DNA of 9,053 nt, taken from the NCBI GenBank assembly GCA_021847125.1, contig JAJZUK010000022.1, positions 1 to 9,053 on the forward strand, given 5' to 3'. A model generated the notes under the pieces. It was not told the DNA's origin, made no database searches, and saw only the letters and a list, made by a program, of their open reading frames with translations. The position numbers were made by a program, and so were the translations under genes. The DNA is from Pseudomonadota bacterium (GTDB lineage: Bacteria; Pseudomonadota; Gammaproteobacteria; Burkholderiales; SG8-39). How positions within the stretch are numbered: position 1 is the stretch's first letter; every line of letters starts with the position of its first letter. This document shows, one piece after another, positions 1 to 6,326 of the stretch.

Positions 1-27
1 CGAGAGGGCTTGCGCGCTGCGCGCGCC

Positions 28-78
28 AACCATGATTTTGGTACGGATATAAAGCTCATCCGTACCAAAATCATGGTT
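28..78 (+). repeat. Perfect 21-bp stem-loop (hairpin of plus-strand unit)
   Basis: Arm 28-48 is the exact reverse complement of arm 58-78, and the 9-base loop is ATAAAGCTC. Against the minus-strand hairpin at 119-169 the arm agrees at about 12 of 21 positions, including the six bases nearest the loop (ACGGAT), and the loops share AAAGC. This hairpin has no counterpart in copy 2, where the small GC hairpin is followed directly by the linker. It is not followed by a T-run on the plus strand, so it does not look like a simple terminator. Confidence 0.85.
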
Positions 79-118
79 ATGAAAAAAACAACAACGACCT
101 GGGGTTGGTTCTATACAA

Positions 119-169
119 GATCGTCAATGGTGCACGGATGCGCTTTTCATCCGTGCACCATTGACGATC
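119..169 (-). repeat. Perfect 22-bp stem-loop (hairpin of minus-strand unit)
   Basis: Arm 119-140 is the exact reverse complement of arm 148-169, with loop AAAAGCG on the minus strand. The homologous hairpin at 2750-2800 differs at three arm positions, and each difference is matched by the complementary change in the opposite arm. One base separates it from the GC hairpin at 171-194. Confidence 0.85.
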
Positions 170-211
170 CGCGCGGACGGCTTCTGGTCCGCGCAACTGG
201 CAAAACTCTGC

Positions 212-245
212 AAAAAAAACAAGGTGGCGTTGTATACATTGCCAC
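212..245 (-). terminator. Probable rho-independent terminator of the permease gene
   Basis: Read on the minus strand, 15 bases past the permease stop, there is a stem GTGGC (245-241) with GCCAC (228-224) around a 12-base loop AATGTATACAAC. It is followed by CTTG and eight T residues (219-212). The stem is only 5 bp, with two further inner pairs possible, so it is modest, but position and T-run fit termination of the leftward gene before the repeat. Confidence 0.5.
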
Positions 246-260
246 GTATAACATCGCAGA

Positions 261-1598
261 TCAGCGCCGGCGCGTCGCAAGCGCGAGCAGCGGCACGCCG
301 GCGGCGAGCACCCCAACACCGACCAGCGCGCCCAGGCGCGTATAAGCCAGGCTGGAATACAGCAGCCAGGCGCTGCTGGCGCAGAATGCGAGCGGCAGCA
401 GCGGATACAGCGGCACCCTGAACGGCCGCGCCAGATCCGGTTCACGCCAGCGCAACACGAACAGCGCGACCCCGGTGAGCAGGAAAAACAGCCAGAACAC
501 CGGCGCCGTGTAGTCCACCATGGTCTCGAATCCCTGGCGCAGGAGCGCACCGAAGGCGATCAGCGCCAGCGCCACCGCGCCCTGCAGCAGCAGCGCGCGC
601 GCGGGCGAGCCGCTGCGCGCGTCCCAGCGGCCGAGGAAACCGAGCAGCGGCCAGTCGCAGCCCAGGGCATAGCTGCTGCGCGCGCCGAAGATGATGCTGG
701 CATTGATCGAAGTCAGCACCGACACGGCGATCAGGATGCTCATCGCCTGCGCCCCCGCGCTGCCCCAGACCGGTTGCAGCAGATCCGCCGCGACCACTTG
801 CGAGCGCGCCATACCCGACAAGCCCAGGCCGCGCAGATAGGCGAGGTTCACCAGCAGGTACAAGGCGGTGATGATGCCCATGCTCCACACCAGCGCGCGC
901 AGCATGTTGCGCCGCCCGTCCTTGACTTCAGCCGAGATGTAGGCGGCTTCGTTCCAGCCGCCGTAGGTCAGCAGCACGAATACCATGCACAGGCCGAAAG
1001 CGGGCCGGCCCGGATCGGCGTTTCCGGAGACGGCGGCTGCGGCCGGCGCAAGCACCAGCCCCGCAAACACCAGCGCCAGCAAGCCCAGCACCTGAAACGC
1101 GGTCAGCCAGTTCTGCGTCGCCGTGCCGAATTTGACGCCGGCGATATTCACCGCGGTCAGCAGGATCACGATCGAGGCGGCGTAGATCGCGGAAGACTGC
1201 GCGCCCAGCGCATACAGGCGCGAACAATAGTCGCCGAACACGAAGGCGAGCAAGGCGATCGATCCGGTGGTGATCACCGCCAGGCGCGCCCAGGCAAACA
1301 GAAACGACAATTTCCTGCCGTAGGCGCGGGTGAGAAAATGGTAGTCGCCGCCGGCGTGCGGACAGGCCGTGGCGAGTTCGGCGTAGCACAGCGCGCCGAT
1401 CAGCGAAACCGCCCCACCCAGCAGCCAGGCGCCGATCATGGCCGCTGCGCCGCCCGCGTTGGCCGCCACCACCGACGGCGCCTTGAATATGCCGGCCCCG
1501 ACGACGATGCCGACGATCAGCGCGATGGCATCGCGAAGATCGAGCACCGGCCTGGGCCGTCCCGCCGTTGGCGTAGTATGCTCGCGACTCTCGCTCAT
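261..1598 (-). CDS. APC-family amino-acid permease
   Basis: This is a 445-residue integral inner-membrane transporter of the amino acid-polyamine-organocation family (AA_permease_2 type), which takes up or exchanges amino acids. The N-terminal TM1 motif GIVVGAGIFKAPS lies near residues 30-42 (GAGIF 34-38), and the conserved YAEL...P.AGGDYHFL block near 72-89 matches family members such as SteT/YkbA-like exchangers. Long hydrophobic stretches along the whole length fit about 12 membrane segments, and the length is normal for the family. Substrate cannot be assigned. The start is the ATG at 1598 (MSESREH); the frame stays open to a TTG at 1634, but that extension looks non-coding. No Shine-Dalgarno is seen, and a promoter-like sequence sits so close that the message may be leaderless. 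It diverges from the kinase gene with only 62 bp between them. Confidence 0.9.
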   Translation of the reverse strand: MSESREHTTPTAGRPRPVLDLRDAIALIVGIVVGAGIFKAPSVVAANAGGAAAMIGAWLLGGAVSLIGALCYAELATACPHAGGDYHFLTRAYGRKLSFLFAWARLAVITTGSIALLAFVFGDYCSRLYALGAQSSAIYAASIVILLTAVNIAGVKFGTATQNWLTAFQVLGLLALVFAGLVLAPAAAAVSGNADPGRPAFGLCMVFVLLTYGGWNEAAYISAEVKDGRRNMLRALVWSMGIITALYLLVNLAYLRGLGLSGMARSQVVAADLLQPVWGSAGAQAMSILIAVSVLTSINASIIFGARSSYALGCDWPLLGFLGRWDARSGSPARALLLQGAVALALIAFGALLRQGFETMVDYTAPVFWLFFLLTGVALFVLRWREPDLARPFRVPLYPLLPLAFCASSAWLLYSSLAYTRLGALVGVGVLAAGVPLLALATRRR

Positions 1599-1605
1599 AC
1601 AGAAG

Positions 1606-1634
1606 ATTATGCGTTGATACCCAGCGCCGGCCAA
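1606..1634 (-). promoter_or_regulatory. Candidate sigma-70 promoter of the permease gene
   Basis: On the minus strand TTGGCC (1634-1629, 4 of 6 to TTGACA) is separated by 17 bases from CATAAT (1611-1606, 5 of 6 to TATAAT). Transcription would begin around 1599, immediately at the ATG at 1598. This would give a leaderless mRNA and agrees with the missing Shine-Dalgarno. Prediction by eye only. Confidence 0.4.
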
Positions 1635-1660
1635 GTGCTTTGAGCATGTTTGAAGAATAG

Positions 1661-2677
1661 GTGACGATGCAAGACCCGAACCAAGAGGTGAGACTGGCGC
1701 TGGAGCGCATGCAGCTGCTCGCCCCGGGCGAAACCTTCATCGCCGAGACGCTGCCGGGCGGCGTGTCCTCGGACATACTGCGCGTAGACCTGCCCGGCCG
1801 CGCCCTGTGCTTCAAGCGCGCGCTGGCCAAGCTCAAGGTCGCGGCCGACTGGCGCGCCCCGGTCGAACGCAACCATGCCGAAGTCGAATGGCTGCGCCTG
1901 GCCGAGGATCTCGCTCCCGGTTCCGTGCCGCGCGTCCTCGGCGAGGACAGGCAGGCGGGCGCGTTTGCGATGGAATACCTGGACCCCGCGTCGCATCCGG
2001 TGTGGAAAAACGAGCTGCGCGACGGCAACATCCAGACCGAAACCGCAGCCGCGGTCGCGCGCGCCATCGCGGCCATCCATGCAGGCACGGCGCGGCGCGC
2101 GGATCTCGCCGCGCGCTTTGCCAACGATCACATTTTTCATCCGATCCGGCTCGAGCCCTATCTGCTCGCCACGGCCGCGCGCCATCCGGACTGCGCAGCG
2201 CGGCTGCGCGAACTCGTCGAAATCACGGCGCGCAACAAGCTCGCGCTGGTGCACGGCGACCTCAGCCCGAAAAACATCCTGGTGGCGGCACACGGCCCCG
2301 TTCTGCTCGACGCCGAATGCGCCTGGTACGGCGATCCGGCCTTCGATCTCGCCTTCTGCCTCAACCATATGCTGTTGAAATGCCTGTGGCGGCCGCAGTG
2401 GCGCGAGCGCTATCTGGCCTGCTACGACGCGCTCGCCTCGAACTATCTTGCGCGCGTCGGCTGGGAGCCGCGCTCGGGCGTCGAGGCGCGTGTCGCGCAT
2501 TTGCTGCCCGGTCTGTTCCTCGGGCGCGTCGACGGCAAGTCCCCGGCCGAGTACCTCACCGACGAAGGTGACAGGCAACGGGTGCGCCGCGTCGCGCAGC
2601 GCTTTCTGCTCGAACCGGCCGATCAGCTCGCGGCGATACGCGAGGCATGGAACACCGAATTGTGTACGACGTCCTAA
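1661..2677 (+). CDS. APH-family small-molecule kinase (phosphotransferase)
   Basis: This 338-residue protein has the aminoglycoside phosphotransferase/choline kinase fold (PF01636 type), which moves the ATP gamma-phosphate to a hydroxyl of a small molecule. A nucleotide-binding loop GGVSSD lies at 33-38, a likely ATP-contacting lysine at K52 (CFKRA), and a possible helix-C glutamate at E74 or E76. The catalytic loop HGDLSPKNIL is at 198-207 (D200, N205), and the metal-binding LLDAEC with D217 follows. The continuing WYGDPAFDLAF resembles methylthioribose- and homoserine-type members more than antibiotic-resistance enzymes. Substrate unknown. The start is GTG 1661, directly after an in-frame TAG; ATG 1667, preceded by AGGTGA, is an equally good choice and shortens the protein by two residues. 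It precedes an enolase-like gene on the same strand by 215 bp, which contains a structured repeat. Confidence 0.88.
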   Translation: MTMQDPNQEVRLALERMQLLAPGETFIAETLPGGVSSDILRVDLPGRALCFKRALAKLKVAADWRAPVERNHAEVEWLRLAEDLAPGSVPRVLGEDRQAGAFAMEYLDPASHPVWKNELRDGNIQTETAAAVARAIAAIHAGTARRADLAARFANDHIFHPIRLEPYLLATAARHPDCAARLRELVEITARNKLALVHGDLSPKNILVAAHGPVLLDAECAWYGDPAFDLAFCLNHMLLKCLWRPQWRERYLACYDALASNYLARVGWEPRSGVEARVAHLLPGLFLGRVDGKSPAEYLTDEGDRQRVRRVAQRFLLEPADQLAAIREAWNTELCTTS

Positions 2678-2704
2678 ACGCTCGAGCATACGACACGCAG
2701 AATT

Positions 2705-2825
2705 GCGCGCTACGCGCGCCACCTGCGGGTTGGGGTTGCTTTTATCCAAGATCGTCGATTGTGCGCGGATACGCTTTTCATCCGCGCACAATCGACGATC
2801 CGCGCGGACGGCTTTTCGTCCGCGC
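2705..2825. repeat. Structured repeat, copy 2: three hairpins between kinase and enolase-like genes
   Basis: The order on the plus strand is: GC hairpin 2705-2710 with 2714-2719 (loop TAC); a linker containing GGGTTGGGGTTGCTTTTATC; a perfect 21-bp hairpin 2750-2770 with 2780-2800; one base; and a 9-bp hairpin 2802-2810 with 2817-2825. The linker and the last two hairpins match 99-194, but the homologue of hairpin 28-78 is absent, so this copy looks like a doublet lacking one long stem. Read on the minus strand both right-hand hairpins carry an AAAAGC loop. It lies 28 bp behind the kinase stop codon and would be part of any kinase/enolase read-through transcript. Confidence 0.85.
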
Positions 2826-2836
2826 AAAAATAGAAC

Positions 2837-2862
2837 CTCGCCCACAACGGAGGCGAGATTTT
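2837..2862 (+). terminator. Weak terminator- or attenuator-like stem-loop before the enolase-like gene
   Basis: CTCGCC (2837-2842) pairs with GGCGAG (2852-2857) around a 9-base loop and is followed by ATTTT. The stem is short and the T-run has only four residues, so it may be inactive. It lies between the repeat and the Shine-Dalgarno of the next gene, where it could end kinase transcription or modulate read-through. Confidence 0.3.
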
Positions 2863-2892
2863 GGTCGCCACGCATAGACGAAAGGCACTTGA

Positions 2893-4170
2893 ATGATAGA
2901 TACGACGATAGCCGGAATCAAAGGCCGCAGGGTGTGGGATTCGCGCGGCAGGCCCACGGTGGAAGCCGAGATCACGCTGGCCTGCGGCGCGCGCGGCCGG
3001 GCGATCGCACCCGCCGGCGTTTCGCGCGGCGCGCGCGAAGCCATCGATTTGCGCGATGCCGACGGCTACGGCGTCACGGCCGCGGTCGCCAACGTCAATG
3101 GCCCCATCGCCGGCGCGCTCACGGGCATGAACGCGGAGCAGCAGGAAGACCTGGACCGTGCGCTGATCGCCCTGGATGGCACGCCCAACAAGGCGCGACT
3201 GGGCGCGAACGCCACGGTCGCCGTGTCTTTGGCCGCGCTGCACGCGGCGGCCAACGCCCAGGGCCTGCCCTTGTTCCGCTACCTCGCACCAGGCAATCCC
3301 GTGTGCCTGCCGCTGCCGGAAATCCAGATTTTCGGCGGCGGCGCGCACGCCGGCCGGCGCATCGACATCCAGGATCTGATGGTCATGGCGCTCTCGGCAG
3401 AAAGCTTTGCCGAAGCGCTGGAGATGACGGCGCGCGTCTATCACGCCGCCGGCGAGCTCATGCGCGACGCGGGCAAGCTACGCGGCGTCGCCGACGAAGG
3501 CGGCTGGTGGCCGGAGTTCTCGAGCAACGAGGAGGCGATCGAAACCCTGATGCGCGCGATCGAGCGCGCCGGATTCACGCCCGGCGCGGACGTCGCAATC
3601 TCGCTCGACATCGCCGCTTCGGAATTCGGCAGCGGCGGCCGCTACCGGCTGGGCCTGGACGCGAAGAGCCTGGACAGCGACGGCCTGTGCGAGCGGGTGC
3701 TCGGCTGGATCGCGCGCTACGCCATTGTTTCGGTGGAAGATCCGCTCGCAGAGGACGACCGCACGGGCATGATGCGCTTCACCGCCGCGGCCGGCGGCAA
3801 GGTGCAGATCATCGGCGACGATTATCTGACCACCAGCGCCGAACGCGTCAAGGCAGCGATTGCCGACCGCGCCTGCAACGCCGTCCTGCTCAAGCCCAAC
3901 CAGTGCGGCACGGTGACCGAGACGCGCGCCGCGCTCACCGCGGCCAAGGCGGCCGGCTGGGGCTGCATCGTCTCGGCGCGCTCGGGCGAAACCGAGGACG
4001 TGAGCATCGTGCATCTTGCCGCCGGCTGGGATGCGGGACAGCTCAAGGTCGGCTCGTTCGCGCGCGGCGAGCGCATGGCGAAATGGAACGAGGCGCTGCG
4101 CATCGAAGAAATGCTGGGCGCGGACGCACGCTTTGCCGGGCGTAGCGCCCTGCCATTGAAAAAATCGTAG
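2893..4170 (+). CDS. Enolase paralogue with altered active site
   Basis: This 425-residue protein is collinear with enolase (phosphopyruvate hydratase; usually about 430 residues), the Mg-dependent enzyme interconverting 2-phosphoglycerate and PEP. Conserved in yeast numbering: metal ligands Asp246 (D239), Glu295 (E282), Asp320 (D309); catalytic Lys345 (K334), Lys396 (K385), Glu211 (E202); His159 (H152); Arg374-Ser375 (R363-S364). Changed: His373, in the usual SHRSGETED, is Ala362 (SARSGETED); Glu168 is Asp161 (IQDLM, usually IQEFM); and the loop PSGASTG reads PAGVSRG (41-46). These positions touch the phosphate, the acid step and the closing loop, so a changed substrate or reaction is likely. 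CPEP synthases of phosphinothricin pathways are a known enolase-derived example. The start is ATG 2893 with GAAAGG seven bases upstream. It is probably not the housekeeping eno, which usually sits beside pyrG. Confidence 0.88.
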   Translation: MIDTTIAGIKGRRVWDSRGRPTVEAEITLACGARGRAIAPAGVSRGAREAIDLRDADGYGVTAAVANVNGPIAGALTGMNAEQQEDLDRALIALDGTPNKARLGANATVAVSLAALHAAANAQGLPLFRYLAPGNPVCLPLPEIQIFGGGAHAGRRIDIQDLMVMALSAESFAEALEMTARVYHAAGELMRDAGKLRGVADEGGWWPEFSSNEEAIETLMRAIERAGFTPGADVAISLDIAASEFGSGGRYRLGLDAKSLDSDGLCERVLGWIARYAIVSVEDPLAEDDRTGMMRFTAAAGGKVQIIGDDYLTTSAERVKAAIADRACNAVLLKPNQCGTVTETRAALTAAKAAGWGCIVSARSGETEDVSIVHLAAGWDAGQLKVGSFARGERMAKWNEALRIEEMLGADARFAGRSALPLKKS

Positions 4171-4176
4171 CGTTTC

Positions 4177-4250
4177 TGTAGGAGGGGCGCCCTCGCCCCG
4201 ACAATGCTGCGATTGCGAAAACCGGTCGGCCCGAGGGCGGGCCTCCTACA
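4177..4250 (+). repeat. REP-like palindromic element, copy A
   Basis: A 74-bp imperfect palindrome. TGTAGGAGG (4177-4185) pairs with CCTCCTACA (4242-4250), and after a two-base mismatch GCGCCCTCG pairs with CGAGGGCGG-type sequence on the inner side. It begins seven bases after the stop of the enolase-like gene. A second copy in the opposite orientation lies at 7457-7533. GTAGGAGG-ended palindromes are common intergenic repeats in beta- and gammaproteobacteria. It can act as a transcript 3'-end stabiliser or weak terminator, but there is no T-run. Confidence 0.8.
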
Positions 4251-4285
4251 AAGTCCGCAACTGCGCGCCTGCTCTATGCAGCGGT

Positions 4286-4291
4286 TATAAT
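4286..4291 (+). promoter_or_regulatory. Candidate -10 box for the EamA transporter
   Basis: A perfect TATAAT occurs 38 bases before the transporter ATG, in the context GCGGTTATAATGCGC. No good -35 hexamer is visible 16-18 bases upstream, where the sequence is GC-rich, so an activator or another sigma contact would be needed. The match is perfect but the support is a single hexamer. Confidence 0.45.
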
Positions 4292-4329
4292 GCGCTCGCC
4301 GTGAAGAAAAACAACCTATCCCTGCGGCT

Positions 4330-5250
4330 ATGAGCGCGGATTCCTCCGCGCAACCGCATCCCCTGCGCGGCGCCCTGCTGATCATGACGGCGGTGGCGAT
4401 GTTCGTCGTCATGGACTCGATCTCCAAGTATCTGTCGCGCTTCTACCCGGTGCCGGCCATCGTCTGGGCGCGCTACGCCTTCCATTTGCTGCTGGTGGTC
4501 GTCGCGCTCGGCCCGAGACTGGGTCTGGACCTGGTGCGCACGCGGCGGCTGGGCGCGCAACTCGTGCGCGGGCTGCTGCTCGCCGCCTCGACGCTGTTCT
4601 TCGTCTTCGGGATCAAGCAAATGCCGCTGGCCGAGACCTCGTCGATCACCTTCATCGCGCCGGTGCTGGTCACGCTGATGGCCGCGTTCATACTCAAGGA
4701 AAAAGTGGAATTCGCGCGCTGGCTGGCGGTCGCCGGCGGATTCGTCGGCGTGCTGATCATCATCCGCCCGGGCAGCGGCGTATTCACCTGGGCCTCGGTG
4801 CTGCCTCTGGGCAGCGCTACCTGCTTTGCGTGTTATCAGATCCTCACGCGCAAGCTTGCCAACCTGGAGAGTCCCTATACTTCGATCTTCTATGCCGGAT
4901 TAGTCGGCAGCGTAATCATGTCGCTGGCGCTGCCCTATGTCTGGACCCTGCCGCAAAGCGCCAATCACGCGCTGCTGTTCGTCGCCATCGGCATTATCGG
5001 CGGCTCCAGCCACCTGATACTGATCAAAGCCTATGACTGCGCCCCGGCGTCCAGGCTCGCGCCGTTCAGCTATACGCAGTTGATCTGGGTGATGTTGAGC
5101 GGCTATCTGGTGTTCGGCGATTTTCCCGATCGCTGGTCGCTCGTCGGCATCGGCGTTATCGTGGCGAGCGGCATCTACATCGCCACGCACCAGCGCTTGT
5201 CCGAGCGGCAGCAGCGGGCCGAATTGCAGGAAAGCGCGCCGGGGGCTTGA
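4330..5250 (+). CDS. EamA/DMT-superfamily transporter
   Basis: A 306-residue inner-membrane protein of the drug/metabolite transporter superfamily. Ten hydrophobic helices can be placed near residues 13-30, 42-61, 78-95, 101-122, 129-146, 152-172, 183-203, 212-233, 241-263 and 269-286. They form two repeated EamA domains of five helices each, with a charged cytoplasmic tail after 287. The motif around AETSSITFIAPVLVTL (101-116) and the ILKEK after the fourth helix are typical of domain 1. Members export or import amino acids, nucleotides, riboflavin and other metabolites; nothing here fixes the substrate. The start ATG 4330 has no obvious Shine-Dalgarno. It follows the enolase-like gene by 159 bp across a REP-like element, with its own -10-like box, and converges with fcl. 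Confidence 0.92.
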   Translation: MSADSSAQPHPLRGALLIMTAVAMFVVMDSISKYLSRFYPVPAIVWARYAFHLLLVVVALGPRLGLDLVRTRRLGAQLVRGLLLAASTLFFVFGIKQMPLAETSSITFIAPVLVTLMAAFILKEKVEFARWLAVAGGFVGVLIIIRPGSGVFTWASVLPLGSATCFACYQILTRKLANLESPYTSIFYAGLVGSVIMSLALPYVWTLPQSANHALLFVAIGIIGGSSHLILIKAYDCAPASRLAPFSYTQLIWVMLSGYLVFGDFPDRWSLVGIGVIVASGIYIATHQRLSERQQRAELQESAPGA

Positions 5251-5287
5251 TTCAGCAGTCCTGAAATTTGCGCTACTGTGTAATGAC

Positions 5288-5373
5288 CCACCCTCATCCC
5301 GACCCTCTCCCGCCTCGGCGGGAGAGGGAGCGTTCCCTCGCCCCGCTTGCGGGGAGAGGGCTAGGGTGAGGGG
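5288..5373. repeat. Two-hairpin GC-rich intergenic repeat overlapping the fcl 3' end
   Basis: Two strong stem-loops stand side by side: CCCTCTCCCGCC (5303-5314) with GGCGGGAGAGGG (5317-5328), and CCCTCGCCCCGC (5335-5346) with GCGGGGAGAGGG (5349-5360, one mismatch). They are flanked by outward CCACCCTCATCCC and GGGTGAGGGG ends. Repeats with these CCCTCACCC ends and double stems are widespread in proteobacterial genomes. It sits between the convergent transporter and fcl genes, where it may serve as a two-way transcript end. Its right end is used as coding sequence, giving the last residues and stop of fcl. Confidence 0.8.
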
Positions 5374-6326
5374 ACGCGGCGCAGGAAGTCCTGGTACGCG
5401 GCCGCGATGCCTTCGTCGAACCGCGTGCGCGCCCGCCATCCCAAGGCATTGATCCTGGCCGAATCGAGAAACTTGCGCGGCGTGCCGTCGGGTTTTGACG
5501 TATCGAAGCGCAAGCTGCCGTGAAAGCCGATCACGCGTGCCACGGTGCGCGCGAGTTCGGCGATGGAGAGGTCCTCGCCGTAGCCGATGTTCACCAGCGG
5601 CGGGTGGGTGTCGCTGACGAGTTCGTCGAATTGTCCGGCCGGAAGATCGAGCAGGTAGACGCAGGCTTCGGCCATGTCCTCGCTGTACAGGAATTCGCGC
5701 ATGGGCTTGCCCGTGCCCCAGATGACCGCTTCGGCCAGCCCGCCCTGCTTGGCTTCGTGCATTTTGCGGATCAGCGCGGGCAGCACGTGGGAATTGTTCA
5801 GGTCGTAGCTGTCACCCGGCCCGTAGAGATTGGTCGGCATCGCCGCGAGAAAACGCGTTCCGTACTGCCGGTTGTAGGACCAGCACATTTCGATGCCGGC
5901 GATCTTGGCCACGGCATAGGGGCGATTGGTCGCCTCCAGCGGCCCGGTGAGCAGGTAGTCCTCCTTGATCGGCTGCGGACAATCGCGCGGGTAGATGCAG
6001 GAGGACCCGAGGAACAGCAGCCGCTTTACGCCGGCCTTCCAGGATTCGTGCAGCACATTGGTCTGCACCGCGAGATTGCTGTGGACGAATTCCGCCGGGT
6101 AGCTGCTGTTGGCGACAATGCCGCCGACCTTGGCAGCGGCGATAAACACGTAGTCGGGTCGCTCGCGCTGGAAAAAATCCCGCACCGCGGCTTGCTCGGT
6201 GAGCTCCAGCTCGGCATGGGTGCGCAATACCAGGTTGCGGTAACCCTTTTGCTCGAGCTGCCGCACGATCGCCGAACCGGCCAGGCCGCGGTGGCCGGCG
6301 ACGTAGATTTTCGCGTTTTTATCCAT
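5361..6326 (-). CDS. fcl: GDP-L-fucose synthase
   Basis: This 321-residue cytoplasmic short-chain dehydrogenase catalyses NADPH-dependent epimerisation at C3 and C5 and reduction at C4 of GDP-4-keto-6-deoxy-D-mannose, giving GDP-L-fucose. The Rossmann motif GHRGLAG is at 11-17. The catalytic Ser-Tyr-Lys are S108 (GSSCIYP), Y137 and K141 (YAVAK), and the further catalytic C110 and H180 are present, each offset by one from E. coli Fcl. Length equals the E. coli enzyme. It starts with ATG at 6326, overlapping the gmd stop by one base (TAATG), so translation is probably coupled to gmd. The C-terminal VPSP and the TAG stop derive from the intergenic repeat; no catalytic part is affected. It is the last gene of the GDP-fucose operon. 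Confidence 0.96.
   Translation of the reverse strand: MDKNAKIYVAGHRGLAGSAIVRQLEQKGYRNLVLRTHAELELTEQAAVRDFFQRERPDYVFIAAAKVGGIVANSSYPAEFVHSNLAVQTNVLHESWKAGVKRLLFLGSSCIYPRDCPQPIKEDYLLTGPLEATNRPYAVAKIAGIEMCWSYNRQYGTRFLAAMPTNLYGPGDSYDLNNSHVLPALIRKMHEAKQGGLAEAVIWGTGKPMREFLYSEDMAEACVYLLDLPAGQFDELVSDTHPPLVNIGYGEDLSIAELARTVARVIGFHGSLRFDTSKPDGTPRKFLDSARINALGWRARTRFDEGIAAAYQDFLRRVPSP

Larger units (their letters stand above)
12..194. repeat. Structured repeat, copy 1: inverted pair of hairpin units
   Basis: Two units face each other. The plus-strand unit has a GC-only hairpin (12-17 pairs with 21-26, loop TGC), one base, then a perfect 21-bp hairpin (28-48 with 58-78) and an A-rich tail starting ATGAAAAAAACAACAAC. 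The minus-strand unit, read from 194 downward, has a GC hairpin (194-187 with 178-171), one base, a perfect 22-bp hairpin (169-148 with 140-119) and a tail TTGTATAGAACCAACCCC. Both long hairpins close with GGAT/ATCC around a 9-base loop containing AAAGC. A related copy lies at 2705-2825. The layout resembles REP doublets (BIMEs/REPINs), but I do not recognise the family. No transposase is nearby. The element lies just 3' of the permease gene and may run beyond the left edge of the window. Confidence 0.8.

Noticed and set aside
28..78. Integron attC site
   Set aside because: The hairpin begins with AAC and ends with GTT, but the flanks do not fit the RYYYAAC/GTTRRRY cores, the stem has no unpaired bulges, and there is no integrase or cassette.
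12..194. CRISPR array or retron RNA
   Set aside because: There are no regularly spaced direct repeats with unique spacers, and no cas or reverse transcriptase gene in the window.
774..1643. Open frame of 289 codons on the plus strand opposite the permease
   Set aside because: Antisense to a transporter with clear family motifs; Gln/Arg/His-rich and without a domain.
1661..2677. Aminoglycoside-resistance gene
   Set aside because: The fold is shared, but the WYGDPAFDLAF region and setting beside an enolase paralogue fit a metabolic kinase better; nothing indicates an antibiotic substrate.
1607..2875. Open frame of 422 codons on the minus strand opposite the kinase
   Set aside because: It starts inside the repeat and is antisense to a gene with intact kinase motifs. 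The similarity of its N terminus to a minus-strand frame at 77-550 comes only from the shared repeat.
2448..4145. Open frame of 565 codons on the plus strand across the kinase end, the repeat and the enolase-like gene
   Set aside because: It overlaps two well-supported genes in another frame and its translation is Arg-rich and low-complexity.
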